In this document: piece after piece, positions 44,515 to 53,939 of the stretch
How positions within the stretch are numbered: position 1 is the stretch's first letter
How the letters are laid out: each line of letters opens with the position of its first letter
Assembly (NCBI RefSeq): GCF_004216915.1
Contig: NZ_SGXD01000001.1
Location: forward strand, 496,001 to 560,000
Origin: Motilibacter rhizosphaerae
Lineage (GTDB): Bacteria; Actinomycetota; Actinomycetes; Motilibacterales; Motilibacteraceae
Length of the DNA: 64,000 nucleotides
Direction of reading: 5' to 3'
Made by a program: the position numbers and the translations under genes
The notes under the pieces: model-generated
Seen by the model: the letters and a program-made list of their open reading frames with translations, nothing else
What the model was told of the DNA's origin: nothing
Database searches by the model: none

Positions 44515-46320
44515 CTACTGGTCGGGGCCCCCGGACGCGCCCGGCTGCCCCGGCTGGGGCGGCTGGGCCGGCTGCGAGGCCCCGCCGTCACCCGGGGTGG
44601 ACGCGGCGGGCGTGCTGGGCGGCGGGGGTGCGGTGTAGCGGCCGTAGCGCAGGATGATCCGCGCGCCCTTCGGCGCCGTCGACCCCGCGTCGGGGGCCTG
44701 GCTGAGCACGACGCCGTCCTGGTCCTGCGAGTCCACCTTCACCGAGGCGGTCGAGGTGCGGAACTGCCCGGCGCTGTTGGCCAGGATGAGCTTGGCGTCG
44801 GCGAGCTGCTTGCCCTTGACATCGGGGATGGGGACGCGGCCGTTGGCCACCGAGAGCACGACCGTCGAGCCCGGCAGCACGGACGTCCCGACCTTGGGGT
44901 CGGTGTCGAGCACGGTCCCGGCGTCCTCGCCGTTGGTCGAGTCGACCTCCTTGCGGCTGGCGAGCAGCCCCGCGCTCTTCAGCTGGTCGACCGCGTCGGC
45001 GTAGGTGGAGCCCTGCACGCTCGGCACCGGGACCTTGTCCGGCCCGGAGGAGACGATGATCGCCACCACCGAGCCCTTGGGCACCTCGCCGTCCGGGTCG
45101 GTGGAGATGACGAGCCCCTCGGACACGTCCTTGCTCGCGCGCTTCTGCGGCGGGGAGGCCACCTTCAGACCGGCCCCCTGCAGCTTGGTCGTCGCGAGGT
45201 CGACGGTCATGCCGGAGACGGAGGGCACCTGGACCTTGCGGTCGCTGAGGTACTGCCGCGCGACGACGACCCCCACGACGAGGACCGCGACGAGCGCGAG
45301 CGCCAGCAGGGCGTACGCGCCGCCCCGCCCGCGCCGCGGGCCCTGCTCGTAGGCCACGGGCGCGACCGGCACCTGCTCGCGGCGCACCACGGTCGGCGGC
45401 TGCGCGCGGCGCACCGGGGGGATCGCCTGCGTCGCGGACGTGACCTCGGGGCGCGGGAGCAGGGGCATCGGGACGGCCCCGCCACCGCGTACGCGGTCGA
45501 CGTCGGCCTTCATCGCCGCCGCGGTCGGGTAGCGGTCCGTGCGCTCCTTCGCCAGCGCCCGCAGCACGACCGCGTCGACCGACGCGCCGAGCGACGGGTC
45601 GAGCGACGAGGGCGCGGGCGGCGGTTCGGAGACGTGCTGGTACGCGATCGAGACCGACGACTCCCCGACGAACGGCGGGCGGCCGGTGAGCAGCTCGAAC
45701 AGCACGCAGCCGGTGGAGTAGAGGTCGGTGCGGGCGTCGACCTGCTCGGCGCGGGCCTGCTCCGGGGAGAGGTACTGCGCGGTGCCGACGACCGCGGAGC
45801 CCTGCGTCACGGCCGCGGTCGCCTCGGCGATCGTGCGCGCGATGCCGAAGTCCATGACCTTGACCTCGCCGCGCGGGGTCAGCATGACGTTGCCCGGCTT
45901 GATGTCGCGGTGGACGATGCCGTGCCGGTGGCTGTAGTCCAGCGCGGTGAGGATGCCGGAGACGATCTCGAGCGAGCGCTCGGGCAGCGGCCGGCGGCCG
46001 GACGCGAGCAGGTCGCGCAGCGTGGACCCCTCGACCAGCTCCATGACGATGAACGGCACCCGCGCGCCCCCCACCCAGTCCTCGCCCGTGTCGTAGACGG
46101 CGACGATCGTCGGGTGGTTGAGCGAGGCGGCGGACTGCGCCTCGCGCTTGAAGCGGTCCTGGAACTCCGGGTCCCGGGCGAGGTCGGCGCGCAGCATCTT
46201 GACCGCCACGACCCGGCCGAGGCGCACGTCGAGAGCGCGGTGGACCTCGGCCATGCCCCCCCGGCCGAGGACCTCGCGGATCTCGTAGCGCCCCCCGAGC
46301 AGCAGCGGCTCTGCGGTCAC
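44515..46320 (-). CDS. pknB: Ser/Thr protein kinase PknB with three PASTA domains
   Basis: A 601-aa receptor kinase controlling cell growth and wall synthesis. The kinase domain (about 10-275) has GRGGMAEV, catalytic Lys41, HRDIKPGN at 137-144 and DFG at 157-159. A Pro-rich juxtamembrane part and a transmembrane helix (about 335-357) lead to three extracellular PASTA repeats (about 363-428, 430-495, 496-560) and a Pro/Gly/Gln tail. Mycobacterial PknB has four PASTA repeats, so this one is shorter by one. It is the last gene of the fhaA-to-pknB operon and converges on glpD. Confidence 0.95.
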   Translation of the reverse strand: MTAEPLLLGGRYEIREVLGRGGMAEVHRALDVRLGRVVAVKMLRADLARDPEFQDRFKREAQSAASLNHPTIVAVYDTGEDWVGGARVPFIVMELVEGSTLRDLLASGRRPLPERSLEIVSGILTALDYSHRHGIVHRDIKPGNVMLTPRGEVKVMDFGIARTIAEATAAVTQGSAVVGTAQYLSPEQARAEQVDARTDLYSTGCVLFELLTGRPPFVGESSVSIAYQHVSEPPPAPSSLDPSLGASVDAVVLRALAKERTDRYPTAAAMKADVDRVRGGGAVPMPLLPRPEVTSATQAIPPVRRAQPPTVVRREQVPVAPVAYEQGPRRGRGGAYALLALALVAVLVVGVVVARQYLSDRKVQVPSVSGMTVDLATTKLQGAGLKVASPPQKRASKDVSEGLVISTDPDGEVPKGSVVAIIVSSGPDKVPVPSVQGSTYADAVDQLKSAGLLASRKEVDSTNGEDAGTVLDTDPKVGTSVLPGSTVVLSVANGRVPIPDVKGKQLADAKLILANSAGQFRTSTASVKVDSQDQDGVVLSQAPDAGSTAPKGARIILRYGRYTAPPPPSTPAASTPGDGGASQPAQPPQPGQPGASGGPDQ

Positions 46321-46414
46321 GCGTCCCCTCCTCCTTCATGGCCCCGTGCGACGGGCACGCCCCCGTCGTCTTCCCCCGGAGCCGACGCCGACCCCCGCAG
46401 GGCCGTCAGCGCTG

Positions 46415-47824
46415 CTAGAGCTTCGCGCACGTCGCACCCCCGCCCGCGGGCCACCAGACGGTGACCTTGGCCTGCCGCCCGGTCACCTCGACCGAGGCCA
46501 CCGAGCAGGCGGGGTGGGCGTCGTCGAGCGCCTTGTGGAGCCGCTTGTAGCTGTAGCCGGCAGCCTTGAGCGCGGGGAACGCCGCGCTGTCGGGCTGGCC
46601 CACGAGGGTCTGCGGGTCGAGCGCGCCGCCCGCCGCCGGCTGGCTCGCGGCGCCCGAGTCCTCGGGAGTGCTGCTGGGCGTCGCGGACGCGGAGGCCGAG
46701 GTGGACGCGCTCGCCGAGGCGCTCGCCGACCTGCTCGCCCGGGAGGAGGAGTGCGGCACGGCCGAGCCCGAGCCGCCGGTCAGCGTCGAGCCCAGCGCGT
46801 ACGCCCCGGCGGCGGCGAGCGCGAGCACGACGACGGCGACGAGCAGCGCGGGACCGAGGCGGCGCCGGCGCCGCGGCGGGGTGAACGGACGCAGCGCGTC
46901 CTGCGGCGCGGGGGTGGCGGCGCGTACGGGCTGGCTGCGGGTGGGGGCGGGGTCGCTGAGCGGCAGGACCACCTCGGTGGCCCCCTCGACGGGGAAGCCG
47001 GCCGCGAGCCCCGGGGTCGAGCCGCGCAGCGCCTCGGCCCGCTCGGCCACCGCCCGGTCGTCGGGCCGGTCGGCCGGGTCCTTCGCGAGCATGGCGAGCA
47101 CGAGGTCCTTGAGCGGCTGCGGCACGGTCAGCGGCAGCGGCGGCGGCGGGTCGGCGGCGTGCGCTGCCGCCACGTCGACCGCGGTCTCGCCGATGAAGGG
47201 GCGGTGGCCGGCCAGGCACTCGTAGGCCAGGACCCCGAGGGCGTAGACGTCGCTCGCCGCCGTCGCGGTCCGGCCGTGCGCCTGCTCCGGGGAGAGGTAC
47301 GGCGCGCTGCCCATGACGGTCCCGGTCGCCGTGAGCGGCAGGGCGTCGGCGGCGCGGGCGATGCCGAAGTCGGTCACCTTGACGACGCCGTCGGGCGTGA
47401 GCAGCAGGTTGCCCGGCTTCACGTCGCGGTGCACGACACCGGCCGCGTGCGCGGCCTGCAGCGCGCGGGCGGTCTGCGCCAGCACGTCGAGGGTCGCGGG
47501 CACGCCGATCGGGCCCCGGTCGAGCAGCGCGGAGAGCGGCTGTCCGGGCACGAGCTCCATGACGAGCCAGGGGGAGGCGTCGGAGCCGCCGAAGTCGTAG
47601 ACCTGGGCCACGCCGGGGTGCGTGAAGGCAGCGGTGTTGCGGGCCTCCGCGCGGAACCGGTCGTGGAACGCGCTGTCCCCGGCGTACGCGGCGTGCAGCA
47701 CCTTGACCGCGACCTCGCGGCCCAGCCGCTCGTCGACCGCGCGCCAGACCTCGCCCATCCCGCCGCGGGCGAGCAGGTCGACCAGCCGGTAGCGCTCGCC
47801 GAGGACGTCCCCTGCCTGCATCAC
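46415..47824 (-). CDS. pknA: Ser/Thr protein kinase PknA
   Basis: A 469-aa receptor kinase. Kinase motifs are intact: GGMGEV, Lys41, HRDVKPGN at 132-139 and DFG at 152-154. The transmembrane helix is near 323-345. The outside part has a Ser/Ala-rich stalk (SASASASASTSAS) and a ~70-residue PASTA-like end domain with two cysteines. GTG 47824 overlaps the pbpA stop; ATG 47821 is one codon later. The second kinase of the PknA/PknB pair. Confidence 0.93.
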   Translation of the reverse strand: MMQAGDVLGERYRLVDLLARGGMGEVWRAVDERLGREVAVKVLHAAYAGDSAFHDRFRAEARNTAAFTHPGVAQVYDFGGSDASPWLVMELVPGQPLSALLDRGPIGVPATLDVLAQTARALQAAHAAGVVHRDVKPGNLLLTPDGVVKVTDFGIARAADALPLTATGTVMGSAPYLSPEQAHGRTATAASDVYALGVLAYECLAGHRPFIGETAVDVAAAHAADPPPPLPLTVPQPLKDLVLAMLAKDPADRPDDRAVAERAEALRGSTPGLAAGFPVEGATEVVLPLSDPAPTRSQPVRAATPAPQDALRPFTPPRRRRRLGPALLVAVVVLALAAAGAYALGSTLTGGSGSAVPHSSSRASRSASASASASTSASASATPSSTPEDSGAASQPAAGGALDPQTLVGQPDSAAFPALKAAGYSYKRLHKALDDAHPACSVASVEVTGRQAKVTVWWPAGGGATCAKL

Positions 47825-49278
47825 TGCCCTCCACCCAGCACGGCCTGGATCACGGACTTCGCGATCGGCCCGGCGACCTGGTTGCCGCTGATCTCCTGCG
47901 CGGTGCCGCCGTTCTGCACGAGCACCGCCACCGCCACCTTGGGGTCGGTGGCGGGCGCGAAGGCGACGAACCAGGCGTGCGGCCGGTCGCCCTCGCCGGC
48001 CTGCGCCGTACCGGTCTTCGCGGCGACCTGGACGCCAGGGATCTGCGCGTTGGTGCCGGTGCCGTGCTGGACGACGTCGACCATCATCGTGGTCAGCTCG
48101 CGGGCGACCTGCGGCGTCACGGCCTGCTCGACCTCCTCCGGCTGGGTCTTGTCCAGCACCGTCAGGTCGGGAGCGGTCACCCGGTCGACGAGGTACGGCT
48201 TCATCCGCTTCCCGCCGTTGGCGATCGTCGCGGCGACGACGGCCATCTGCAGCGGGGTGGCGCGCACGTCGAACTGGCCGATCGCACTCTGCGCGGTCTG
48301 CGGCGCGTTCGGCGCGTCGGGGAAGACGCTCTGCGCCACCGGGAGCGGGATGCTGAGGTCGGGGTCGTCGAAGCCGAACTTGTCCGCCTGGTCCTGCAGC
48401 GCGTGGGCCCCGAGCGCGAGCCCGACGGCGCCGAAGACCGTGTTGCAGGAGAGGTCCAGCGCCGTCTGCAGCGTCGGGTGCCCGTCACCGCAGGGCCGGC
48501 CGTTCTCGTTGGGGAGGTCCTTGGTGGTCTGCGGGAGGTCGAGGGTCGCCGGGCCGTCGACCTTGCCCGTGCGGGTGTACTTCCCGGAGGAGAGCGCCGC
48601 CGCGGCCGTCACCAGCTTGAAGGTCGACCCGGGCGGGAAGTCCTCGCTGGTCGCGCGGTCGAGCAGCGGCTGGTCGGGGTCCTTGACCAGCGCGTCGTAG
48701 TTCTTGAGCACGGTCCCTGCGTCGTGGCTCGCGAGCAGGTTGGGGTCGTAGACCGGGTAGCTCTGCAGCGCGAGGACCGCGCCGGTGCGCGGGTCGAGCG
48801 CGACGACCGCGCCCTTGCCGCCGGCCTTCGCCAGCCCGCGGCTCGCCGCCTGCTGGGCCGCGGCGTCGAGCGTGAGCTGGACCGTGGCGCCCTCGATGCG
48901 CTGGCCGGTGACGAGGTCGATCGGACGGCGGATGCGCAGCCGGTCGTCGTCGCCGGAGAGGAAGGAGTTGGCGTACTTCTCGATGCCGGTGCGCGAGAAC
49001 AGCGAGGAGTAGCCCGTGACGGAGGCGAACAGCCCCTTGGTGGGGTAGCTGCGCAGGTAGGTCAGCGCGTCGGTGGTCTTGACGCTGCGCGCGACCTGCT
49101 GGCGCCCGACGAGGATCGACCCGCGCTCCTTCGAGTACTCGAGCAGGAGCACGCGCTTGTTGCCGGCGTGGGAGTTGAGGGAGCCGGCGTCGACGGCCTG
49201 CAGGTAGGTCGCGTTGAGCAGCAGCAGCGCGAACAGCGCCATCAGGGCCGCCGACATGCGGCGCAGCTGGCGGTTCAC
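47821..49278 (-). CDS. pbpA: Penicillin-binding protein 2 / PbpA-type transpeptidase
   Basis: A 485-aa class B penicillin-binding protein. An N-terminal signal anchor (LMALFALLLLNATYLQ) is followed by a short dimerisation domain and the transpeptidase domain with SxxK (Ser218-Thr-Phe-Lys221), SxN (Ser277-Cys-Asn279) and KTG (421-423). It crosslinks peptidoglycan and pairs with the RodA glycosyltransferase just upstream, overlapping it by 4 bp. Confidence 0.95.
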   Translation of the reverse strand: MNRQLRRMSAALMALFALLLLNATYLQAVDAGSLNSHAGNKRVLLLEYSKERGSILVGRQQVARSVKTTDALTYLRSYPTKGLFASVTGYSSLFSRTGIEKYANSFLSGDDDRLRIRRPIDLVTGQRIEGATVQLTLDAAAQQAASRGLAKAGGKGAVVALDPRTGAVLALQSYPVYDPNLLASHDAGTVLKNYDALVKDPDQPLLDRATSEDFPPGSTFKLVTAAAALSSGKYTRTGKVDGPATLDLPQTTKDLPNENGRPCGDGHPTLQTALDLSCNTVFGAVGLALGAHALQDQADKFGFDDPDLSIPLPVAQSVFPDAPNAPQTAQSAIGQFDVRATPLQMAVVAATIANGGKRMKPYLVDRVTAPDLTVLDKTQPEEVEQAVTPQVARELTTMMVDVVQHGTGTNAQIPGVQVAAKTGTAQAGEGDRPHAWFVAFAPATDPKVAVAVLVQNGGTAQEISGNQVAGPIAKSVIQAVLGGGQ

Positions 49279-50663
49279 GCCGCGACCCGGTGGGCGCTCG
49301 TGCTCGGGACGCTCGCGGCCGGGGCCGGGCGGCGCGCGGCGTCGCTCATCCGCAGCAGCAGGGCGACGATCATCCAGTTCACGACCAGCGAGGAGCCGCC
49401 GTAGGACAGGAACGGGGTCGTGAGCCCCGTCAGCGGGATCAGCCGCGTCACGCCGCCGACGACGACGAACACCTGGATGCCGAGGATGAACGACAGGCCC
49501 GCGGCCAGCAGCTTGCCGAACGCGTCGCGGCAGGCGATCGCCGTGCGCAGCCCGCGCTCGACGAGGATGCCGTAGAGCAGCAGGATCGCCATGAGCCCGG
49601 TGAGGCCCAGCTCCTCGCCGAACGACGCGACGATGAAGTCGCTCTTCGCCAGCGGCACGAACTGCGGGTTGCCCTGGCCGAGCCCGGTGCCGAGGATGCC
49701 GCCGGCGCCGAAGCCGTAGAGCCCCTGGGTCAGCTGGTAGCCGCGCCCCGCCGCGTCGGCGAACGGGTGCAGCCAGGTGTCGACGCGCACCTGGACGTGG
49801 CCGAAGGCGCCGTACGCGAGGTAGCCGCCGAGCGCCAGCAGCAGCCCGCCGAGCAGCAGCCAGGAGCGGCGCTGCGTCGCGACGTAGAGCAGCATGACGA
49901 ACGAGCCGAAGAACAGCACCGACGTGCCGAGGTCGTTCTCGAGCACGAGGATCGCGAGGCAGGCCACCCAGACGAGGAGCAGCGGGCCGAGGTCGCGGGC
50001 GCGCGGGAGGTCGACCCCGAGGAACCGGCGCCCGGCCAGGGCCAGCACGTCGCGCTTCACCACGAGGTAACCCGCGAAGAACAGCATGAGGACGACCTTC
50101 GCCGCCTCGCCCGGCTGGAACGAGAAGCCGGCTGCCCGGATCCAGATGCGCGAGCCGTTGACGTCGCGGCCGATCCCGGGGACGAGCGGCAGCAGCAGCA
50201 GCGCGATGCCCGCGACCATCGAGGTGTAGGTCCAGCGCTGCAGCGTGCGGTGGTCGCGCACGACGAGCAGCACGACGACGAACAGCGCGACCCCGAGCGT
50301 CATCCAGGTCAGCTGCGCGAGCGCGTCGCCGCTCAGCAGCGCGTCGTCCGCCGTGCTGCCGTGCGCGCTCGCCAGGTCGAGCCGGTGGATCATCGCGAGG
50401 CCGAGCCCGTTGAGCAGCCCCACGACCGGCAGCAGCACCGGGTCGGCGTAGCGGGCGGTGCGGCGGACGACCACGTGCGCGACGAGCAGCAGGCCGCCGA
50501 GGAACGCGCCGTAGGTCCCGAGGTTGGGGGGGACGCGGCCGCTGACCGCGAGGCCCACCGCGGCGTACGCGCCGACGAAGACCGCGCCGCCCAGCACGAG
50601 GAGCAGCAGCTCGGCCCCGCGGCGGGAGGAGGTGACCGCGGGCGTGAGCGTCGTGGCGCTCAC
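49275..50663 (-). CDS. rodA: SEDS family peptidoglycan glycosyltransferase RodA/FtsW
   Basis: A 462-aa multi-spanning SEDS protein. Family motifs: GSRIWIRAAGFSFQPGEAAKV, LENDLGTSVLFFGSF, GYQLTQGLYGFGAGGILGTGLGQG, FIVASFGEELGL and LPLTGLTTPFLSYGGSS (as IPLTGL..). It polymerises lipid II for wall growth with its partner PbpA. GTG 50663 overlaps the pstP stop. Confidence 0.95.
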   Translation of the reverse strand: MSATTLTPAVTSSRRGAELLLLVLGGAVFVGAYAAVGLAVSGRVPPNLGTYGAFLGGLLLVAHVVVRRTARYADPVLLPVVGLLNGLGLAMIHRLDLASAHGSTADDALLSGDALAQLTWMTLGVALFVVVLLVVRDHRTLQRWTYTSMVAGIALLLLPLVPGIGRDVNGSRIWIRAAGFSFQPGEAAKVVLMLFFAGYLVVKRDVLALAGRRFLGVDLPRARDLGPLLLVWVACLAILVLENDLGTSVLFFGSFVMLLYVATQRRSWLLLGGLLLALGGYLAYGAFGHVQVRVDTWLHPFADAAGRGYQLTQGLYGFGAGGILGTGLGQGNPQFVPLAKSDFIVASFGEELGLTGLMAILLLYGILVERGLRTAIACRDAFGKLLAAGLSFILGIQVFVVVGGVTRLIPLTGLTTPFLSYGGSSLVVNWMIVALLLRMSDAARRPAPAASVPSTSAHRVAA

Positions 50664-52087
50664 CGGCGGGCCGCCGTGGCTCGGGCGGTGGAGCGCGCCG
50701 TCGCCCTCGCGGTCGCGCGCAGCGTCGCCGGGGTGCTGCGGGGGGCCGCGCTCGCCGTGGCCGTCCCCCGCGGGGTCGGCACCGCTGCCGCGCTCGCGCC
50801 GCTCGGGGCCACCGCGCCCGCCGTCGGGGCCGGCGACCCGGTGGTGCCGCTGTCGGGGAGCTCCTCGCGGCACGCGGGCGAGGTGGGGTCGGTCTTGCAC
50901 TGCGCCACCTGCTGGGCCAGCGCGCCGATCCGCTGGTGGGCGTCGGCCAGGCTGTCGACGGTGATGCCGTCGGCCAGCTGGTCGCGGGTGTACGCCGGCA
51001 GGTCGCCGAGCGCGATCCCCTCGCGGGAGACCACGCGGGAGAGCGAGAGCCCGGCGAGCGACTGCGGGAGCCCGCGGTAGATCGCGACCTGCCCCTGGCT
51101 GGTGCCGACGTAGTACTGCCGCTGCGACCAGCTCCACGCCGCCCAGGACCCGCCCGCGAGGGCGAGCAGGAGGGCGACCAGGACGACGAGCGGCCAGCGG
51201 GAGGGCCGGCCGCGCGGCGGCTCGTCGTCCTCCTCCTCGTCCGCGCGCGCCGGGCGCAGGGCCGCGGCCCGGCCGGCGGAGGACCCGCTCGGCCCGTCCC
51301 CGCGGCGCGCCACCCGGTCCTCGGCCACCGCGCCGACGACCTGCGGCACCTGCGAGGGGCTCGCGTCGGTGTCGACGACGTCGGCCACGATCACGGTGAT
51401 GTTGTCGGGGCCTCCCCCGCGCAGGGCGTACTGCACGAGCGCGCGGCAGGCCGCGTCCGGGTCGGGGACGCTCGCCAGGACGTCGGCCAGGGTGTCGTGC
51501 GAGACCACGCTGGACAGCCCGTCGCTGCAGAGCAGGTACCGGTCGCCGGCGCGGGCCTCACGCACGGAGAGGTCGGGGTCGACCTCGTCGTGGCCCATGA
51601 GCGCGCGGGTGATGAGCGAGCGCTGCGGGTGGGAGTCGGCCTCCTCGCGCGTGATGCGCCCCTCGTCGACGAGCGTCTGGACGAACGTGTGGTCGTGGGT
51701 GATCTGGTCGAACGCCCCGTCGCGCAGGAGGTAGGCGCGGGAGTCGCCGATGTGGACGACGGCCAGCCGGGAGCCGGCCCGCAGCAGCGCGGTCAGCGTG
51801 GTCCCCATGCCGACGAGGCTCGGGTCGCCGAGCACGATCGCGGCGATCTGCTCGTTGGCCTGGTCGACCGCGCCGCGCAGCAGCCCGAGCAGGTCCGAGC
51901 CGGGCGCGTCCTCGTCCAGCGCGGACATCGTCGCGACGGCCACGGAGCTCGCCACCTCGCCGGCGACGTGCCCGCCCATGCCGTCGGCCACGACGAGCAG
52001 CCGCGGACCGGCGTAGCCGGAGTCCTCGTTGCCGTCGCGCAGCAGCCCGACGTCGGAGCGCGCGGCGTAGCGCAGAGCGGTCGCCAT
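50660..52087 (-). CDS. pstP: PP2C-family Ser/Thr phosphatase PstP
   Basis: A 475-aa membrane phosphatase opposing PknA/PknB. The PP2C domain (about 1-235) has DVGLLRDGNEDS, VVADGMGGHVAGEVAS, VVHIGDSRAYLLRDG, LLCSDGLSSVV and GGPDNITVIV with its metal-binding aspartates. A transmembrane helix (WPLVVLVALLLALAGGSWAAW) and an extracellular part with a Ser/Thr/Ala/Arg-rich tail follow. ATG 52087 is 13 bp after fhaB. Confidence 0.94.
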   Translation of the reverse strand: MATALRYAARSDVGLLRDGNEDSGYAGPRLLVVADGMGGHVAGEVASSVAVATMSALDEDAPGSDLLGLLRGAVDQANEQIAAIVLGDPSLVGMGTTLTALLRAGSRLAVVHIGDSRAYLLRDGAFDQITHDHTFVQTLVDEGRITREEADSHPQRSLITRALMGHDEVDPDLSVREARAGDRYLLCSDGLSSVVSHDTLADVLASVPDPDAACRALVQYALRGGGPDNITVIVADVVDTDASPSQVPQVVGAVAEDRVARRGDGPSGSSAGRAAALRPARADEEEDDEPPRGRPSRWPLVVLVALLLALAGGSWAAWSWSQRQYYVGTSQGQVAIYRGLPQSLAGLSLSRVVSREGIALGDLPAYTRDQLADGITVDSLADAHQRIGALAQQVAQCKTDPTSPACREELPDSGTTGSPAPTAGAVAPSGASAAAVPTPRGTATASAAPRSTPATLRATARATARSTARATAARR

Positions 52088-52100
52088 GGGGGTCGCCGGC

Positions 52101-52601
52101 CTACTTGCGCAGCTCGACGACGGTGGCCCCGACGCGCACGGGGACCCCGGGGCGCACCGCCGTGGGCTCGGCGACGCGCGCGCGCTCCACCCAGGTGCCG
52201 TTGGTGGAGCCGAGGTCCTCGACGTACCACGTCCCGTCGTCGCCGAAGAAGCGCGCGTGGTGGCTCGAGGCGTACTCGTCGGCGAGCACGATGGTGTTGC
52301 CGGCGGCGCGCCCGAGGGTGATCGGCGCGTCCTCGAGCGGGACGGTCGTGCCCGCGAGCGGACCCTCGGTGACGACGAGCAGGCTGGGGGCGCCGCGCCT
52401 GCGGCGGGGCCGTGCCGGGCGCTCCTCGCGAGCGGGGGCGGGCGCCGGACGGGCCGCCGCGCCACCCCGCCCGCGGGAGGCGAGCCGGGTGCCGAACAGG
52501 TCGGAGCGCATCACCGAGACCGTGGTGAGGACGAACAGCCACAGGACGGCCAGGAAGCCGAGCTTGATGACGCCGAGGGTGAGGCCGGAGAGCTCCTGCA
52601 C
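52101..52601 (-). CDS. fhaB: FHA domain membrane protein FhaB (FipA)
   Basis: A 166-aa protein with an N-terminal transmembrane helix (GVIKLGFLAVLWLFVLTTVS), an Arg/Ala/Pro linker and a C-terminal FHA domain with ITLGRAAGNTIVLADEYASSHHARF and LGSTNGTWV. FHA domains bind phosphothreonine, expected here on PknA/PknB targets. Second gene of the operon, 28 bp after fhaA. Confidence 0.94.
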   Translation of the reverse strand: MQELSGLTLGVIKLGFLAVLWLFVLTTVSVMRSDLFGTRLASRGRGGAAARPAPAPAREERPARPRRRRGAPSLLVVTEGPLAGTTVPLEDAPITLGRAAGNTIVLADEYASSHHARFFGDDGTWYVEDLGSTNGTWVERARVAEPTAVRPGVPVRVGATVVELRK

Positions 52602-52629
52602 GCCTAGCCGCCCTCCCCGCCGCGCTCGC

Positions 52630-53529
52630 TCACCGCAGCCCCGGGATGAACGACTCGCCGCCGGGCCGGACGGGGCCGGAGCCCCTGCCGTCCCTGCCGC
52701 CGCCGTCGTCGTAGCGGTCCTCGCGGTCCCGGCCGCCGCGGTAGGTCACGGTCGTGCGTCCCAGCACGAAGGCGGTGCCGTCGACCAGCTCGAGCTCGCG
52801 GACGCGCTGGCCCTCGACGAGCGTGCCGTTGGTCGACCCCAGGTCGACGAGGCGGGCGCGCTCGCCCGCGACCTGGATCTGCACGTGGCGCCGGGAGACG
52901 CCGGGGTCCTCGAGCCGGACGTCGGCCTCGGAGCCGCGCCCCACGACGGTGACCGCCTTGACGAGGGGGTGGCGCACCCCCGCGACGTCGAGCCAGGGCT
53001 GCGCGAGGACCGGGCGCGGTGCGGCGAAGACCGCCGTGGCCTCCGGCGGGACGGGAGCGCGCAGCTGCGGGGCGGGCGGCGGGAGGACCGGCGCGGCCGG
53101 CCGCGCCACCGGAGGGGCGGGTGCGGGCGGCGGCGCGAGCGGTGGGGCCGGCGCCGCGTGGGCGTCGGCCGCGCTGCGCACGCGGAACACGCCCGTCTCG
53201 AGGTCGTCGTGGCGCTCGAGGACCACCTGGAGCGGTCCGGCCGGGAGGTAGCCCTGCGCCGCCGCGTGCTCGGCGAGGATCTCCACGAGCTCCCCGGACA
53301 GCGGCTCCTCCCAGGGGAGCAGCCGCTCGTGGTCGTGCGGGCCGAGCTCGACGACGTAGGAGTTCGGCACCATGCTGCGCTCGCGGGAGACGACCTGGAC
53401 CCGGTCGTCGGCCTCCCGGCGCAGGGCCGCCGCGATCTCGACCGGCTGCACCTCGGACTTGAAGGTGCGGGCGAAGACGCGGTTGACGAGCCCCTCGACG
53501 CGGCGCTCGAAGCGCTGCATGCCGCTCAC
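52630..53529 (-). CDS. fhaA: FhaA, DUF3662 and FHA domain protein
   Basis: A 299-aa cytoplasmic protein. N-terminal DUF3662 (about 1-120; GMQRFERRVEGLVNRVFARTFKSEVQPVEIAAAL), a Pro/Ala-rich linker, and a C-terminal FHA domain (VVGRGSEADVRLEDPGVSRRHVQI, LGSTNGTLV). In mycobacteria FhaA binds phosphorylated MviN pseudokinase and CwlM, and homologues of both are encoded in this window. GTG 53529 or ATG 53520 may be the start. First gene of the leftward operon. Confidence 0.94.
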   Translation of the reverse strand: MSGMQRFERRVEGLVNRVFARTFKSEVQPVEIAAALRREADDRVQVVSRERSMVPNSYVVELGPHDHERLLPWEEPLSGELVEILAEHAAAQGYLPAGPLQVVLERHDDLETGVFRVRSAADAHAAPAPPLAPPPAPAPPVARPAAPVLPPPAPQLRAPVPPEATAVFAAPRPVLAQPWLDVAGVRHPLVKAVTVVGRGSEADVRLEDPGVSRRHVQIQVAGERARLVDLGSTNGTLVEGQRVRELELVDGTAFVLGRTTVTYRGGRDREDRYDDGGGRDGRGSGPVRPGGESFIPGLR

Positions 53530-53578
53530 CCCGTCTCCCCTCGTCGGTGCCGCCAGCGGTCCTCCTCGCGCCGCCCTG

Positions 53579-53584
53579 ATCGTA
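53579..53584 (-). promoter_or_regulatory. -10-like box for the fhaA operon
   Basis: Minus-strand TACGAT, about 50 bp upstream of the fhaA start. No convincing -35 at the standard distance. Confidence 0.4.
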
Positions 53585-53660
53585 ACGCCCGGCGCTCGGC
53601 CGGTGTCCCCGTCGAGGGCTGGTACCCTTGTCCGGCGCTCCTAGCCCCGGCTCGGAGCAC

Positions 53661-53746
53661 GGGCAAGTGGCGGAATGGCAGACGCGCTGGCTTCAGGTGC
53701 CAGTGTCCGCAAGGACGTGGGGGTTCAAGTCCCCCCTTGCCCACCA
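53661..53746 (+). tRNA. tRNA-Leu (CAG anticodon), CCA encoded
   Basis: A class II tRNA: acceptor GGGCAAG with CTTGCCC, anticodon stem CTGGC/GCCAG with CAG at 53694-53696, a long variable arm (TGTCCGCAAGGACGT), T-arm GGGGGTTCAAGTCCCCC, and encoded CCA at 53744-53746. A TACCCT -10-like box lies at 53623-53628. Confidence 0.97.
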
Positions 53747-53752
53747 GCACGA

Positions 53753-53785
53753 GACGGCCCGGTCCTCCTCGAGGACCGGGCCGTC
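53753..53785. terminator. Terminator after tRNA-Leu
   Basis: Perfect 15-bp arms GACGGCCCGGTCCTC (53753-53767) and GAGGACCGGGCCGTC (53771-53785) around a 3-nt loop, 6 bp after the tRNA. Confidence 0.85.
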
Positions 53786-53839
53786 CTGCGTCTGTGCAAC
53801 CCTTGGCACTGCTGTTGCCGAATCGTGATCACCGGTCCT

Positions 53840-53855
53840 CCGAAAGCGGTTGCGG
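53840..53855. promoter_or_regulatory. Predicted LacI-type operator
   Basis: CCGAAAGC|GGTTGCGG is a CG-centred inverted repeat with six of eight pairs matching. It overlaps the -35 box of the lacI-family gene promoter, as expected for autoregulation. Confidence 0.45.
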
Positions 53856-53879
53856 GTCGCGAGGAGAGCGCTCTACGGT
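53850..53879 (+). promoter_or_regulatory. Predicted promoter of the LacI-family gene
   Basis: TTGCGG (53850-53855), an 18-bp spacer and TACGGT (53874-53879), giving a leader of about 55 nt that carries GGGAGGAGG before the GTG. Confidence 0.5.
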
Positions 53880-53939
53880 CGGCGTGCGCTGCTCGTGCTA
53901 CCGATTGCACGGCGGGACCGTGCACGGGAGGAGGACGAC

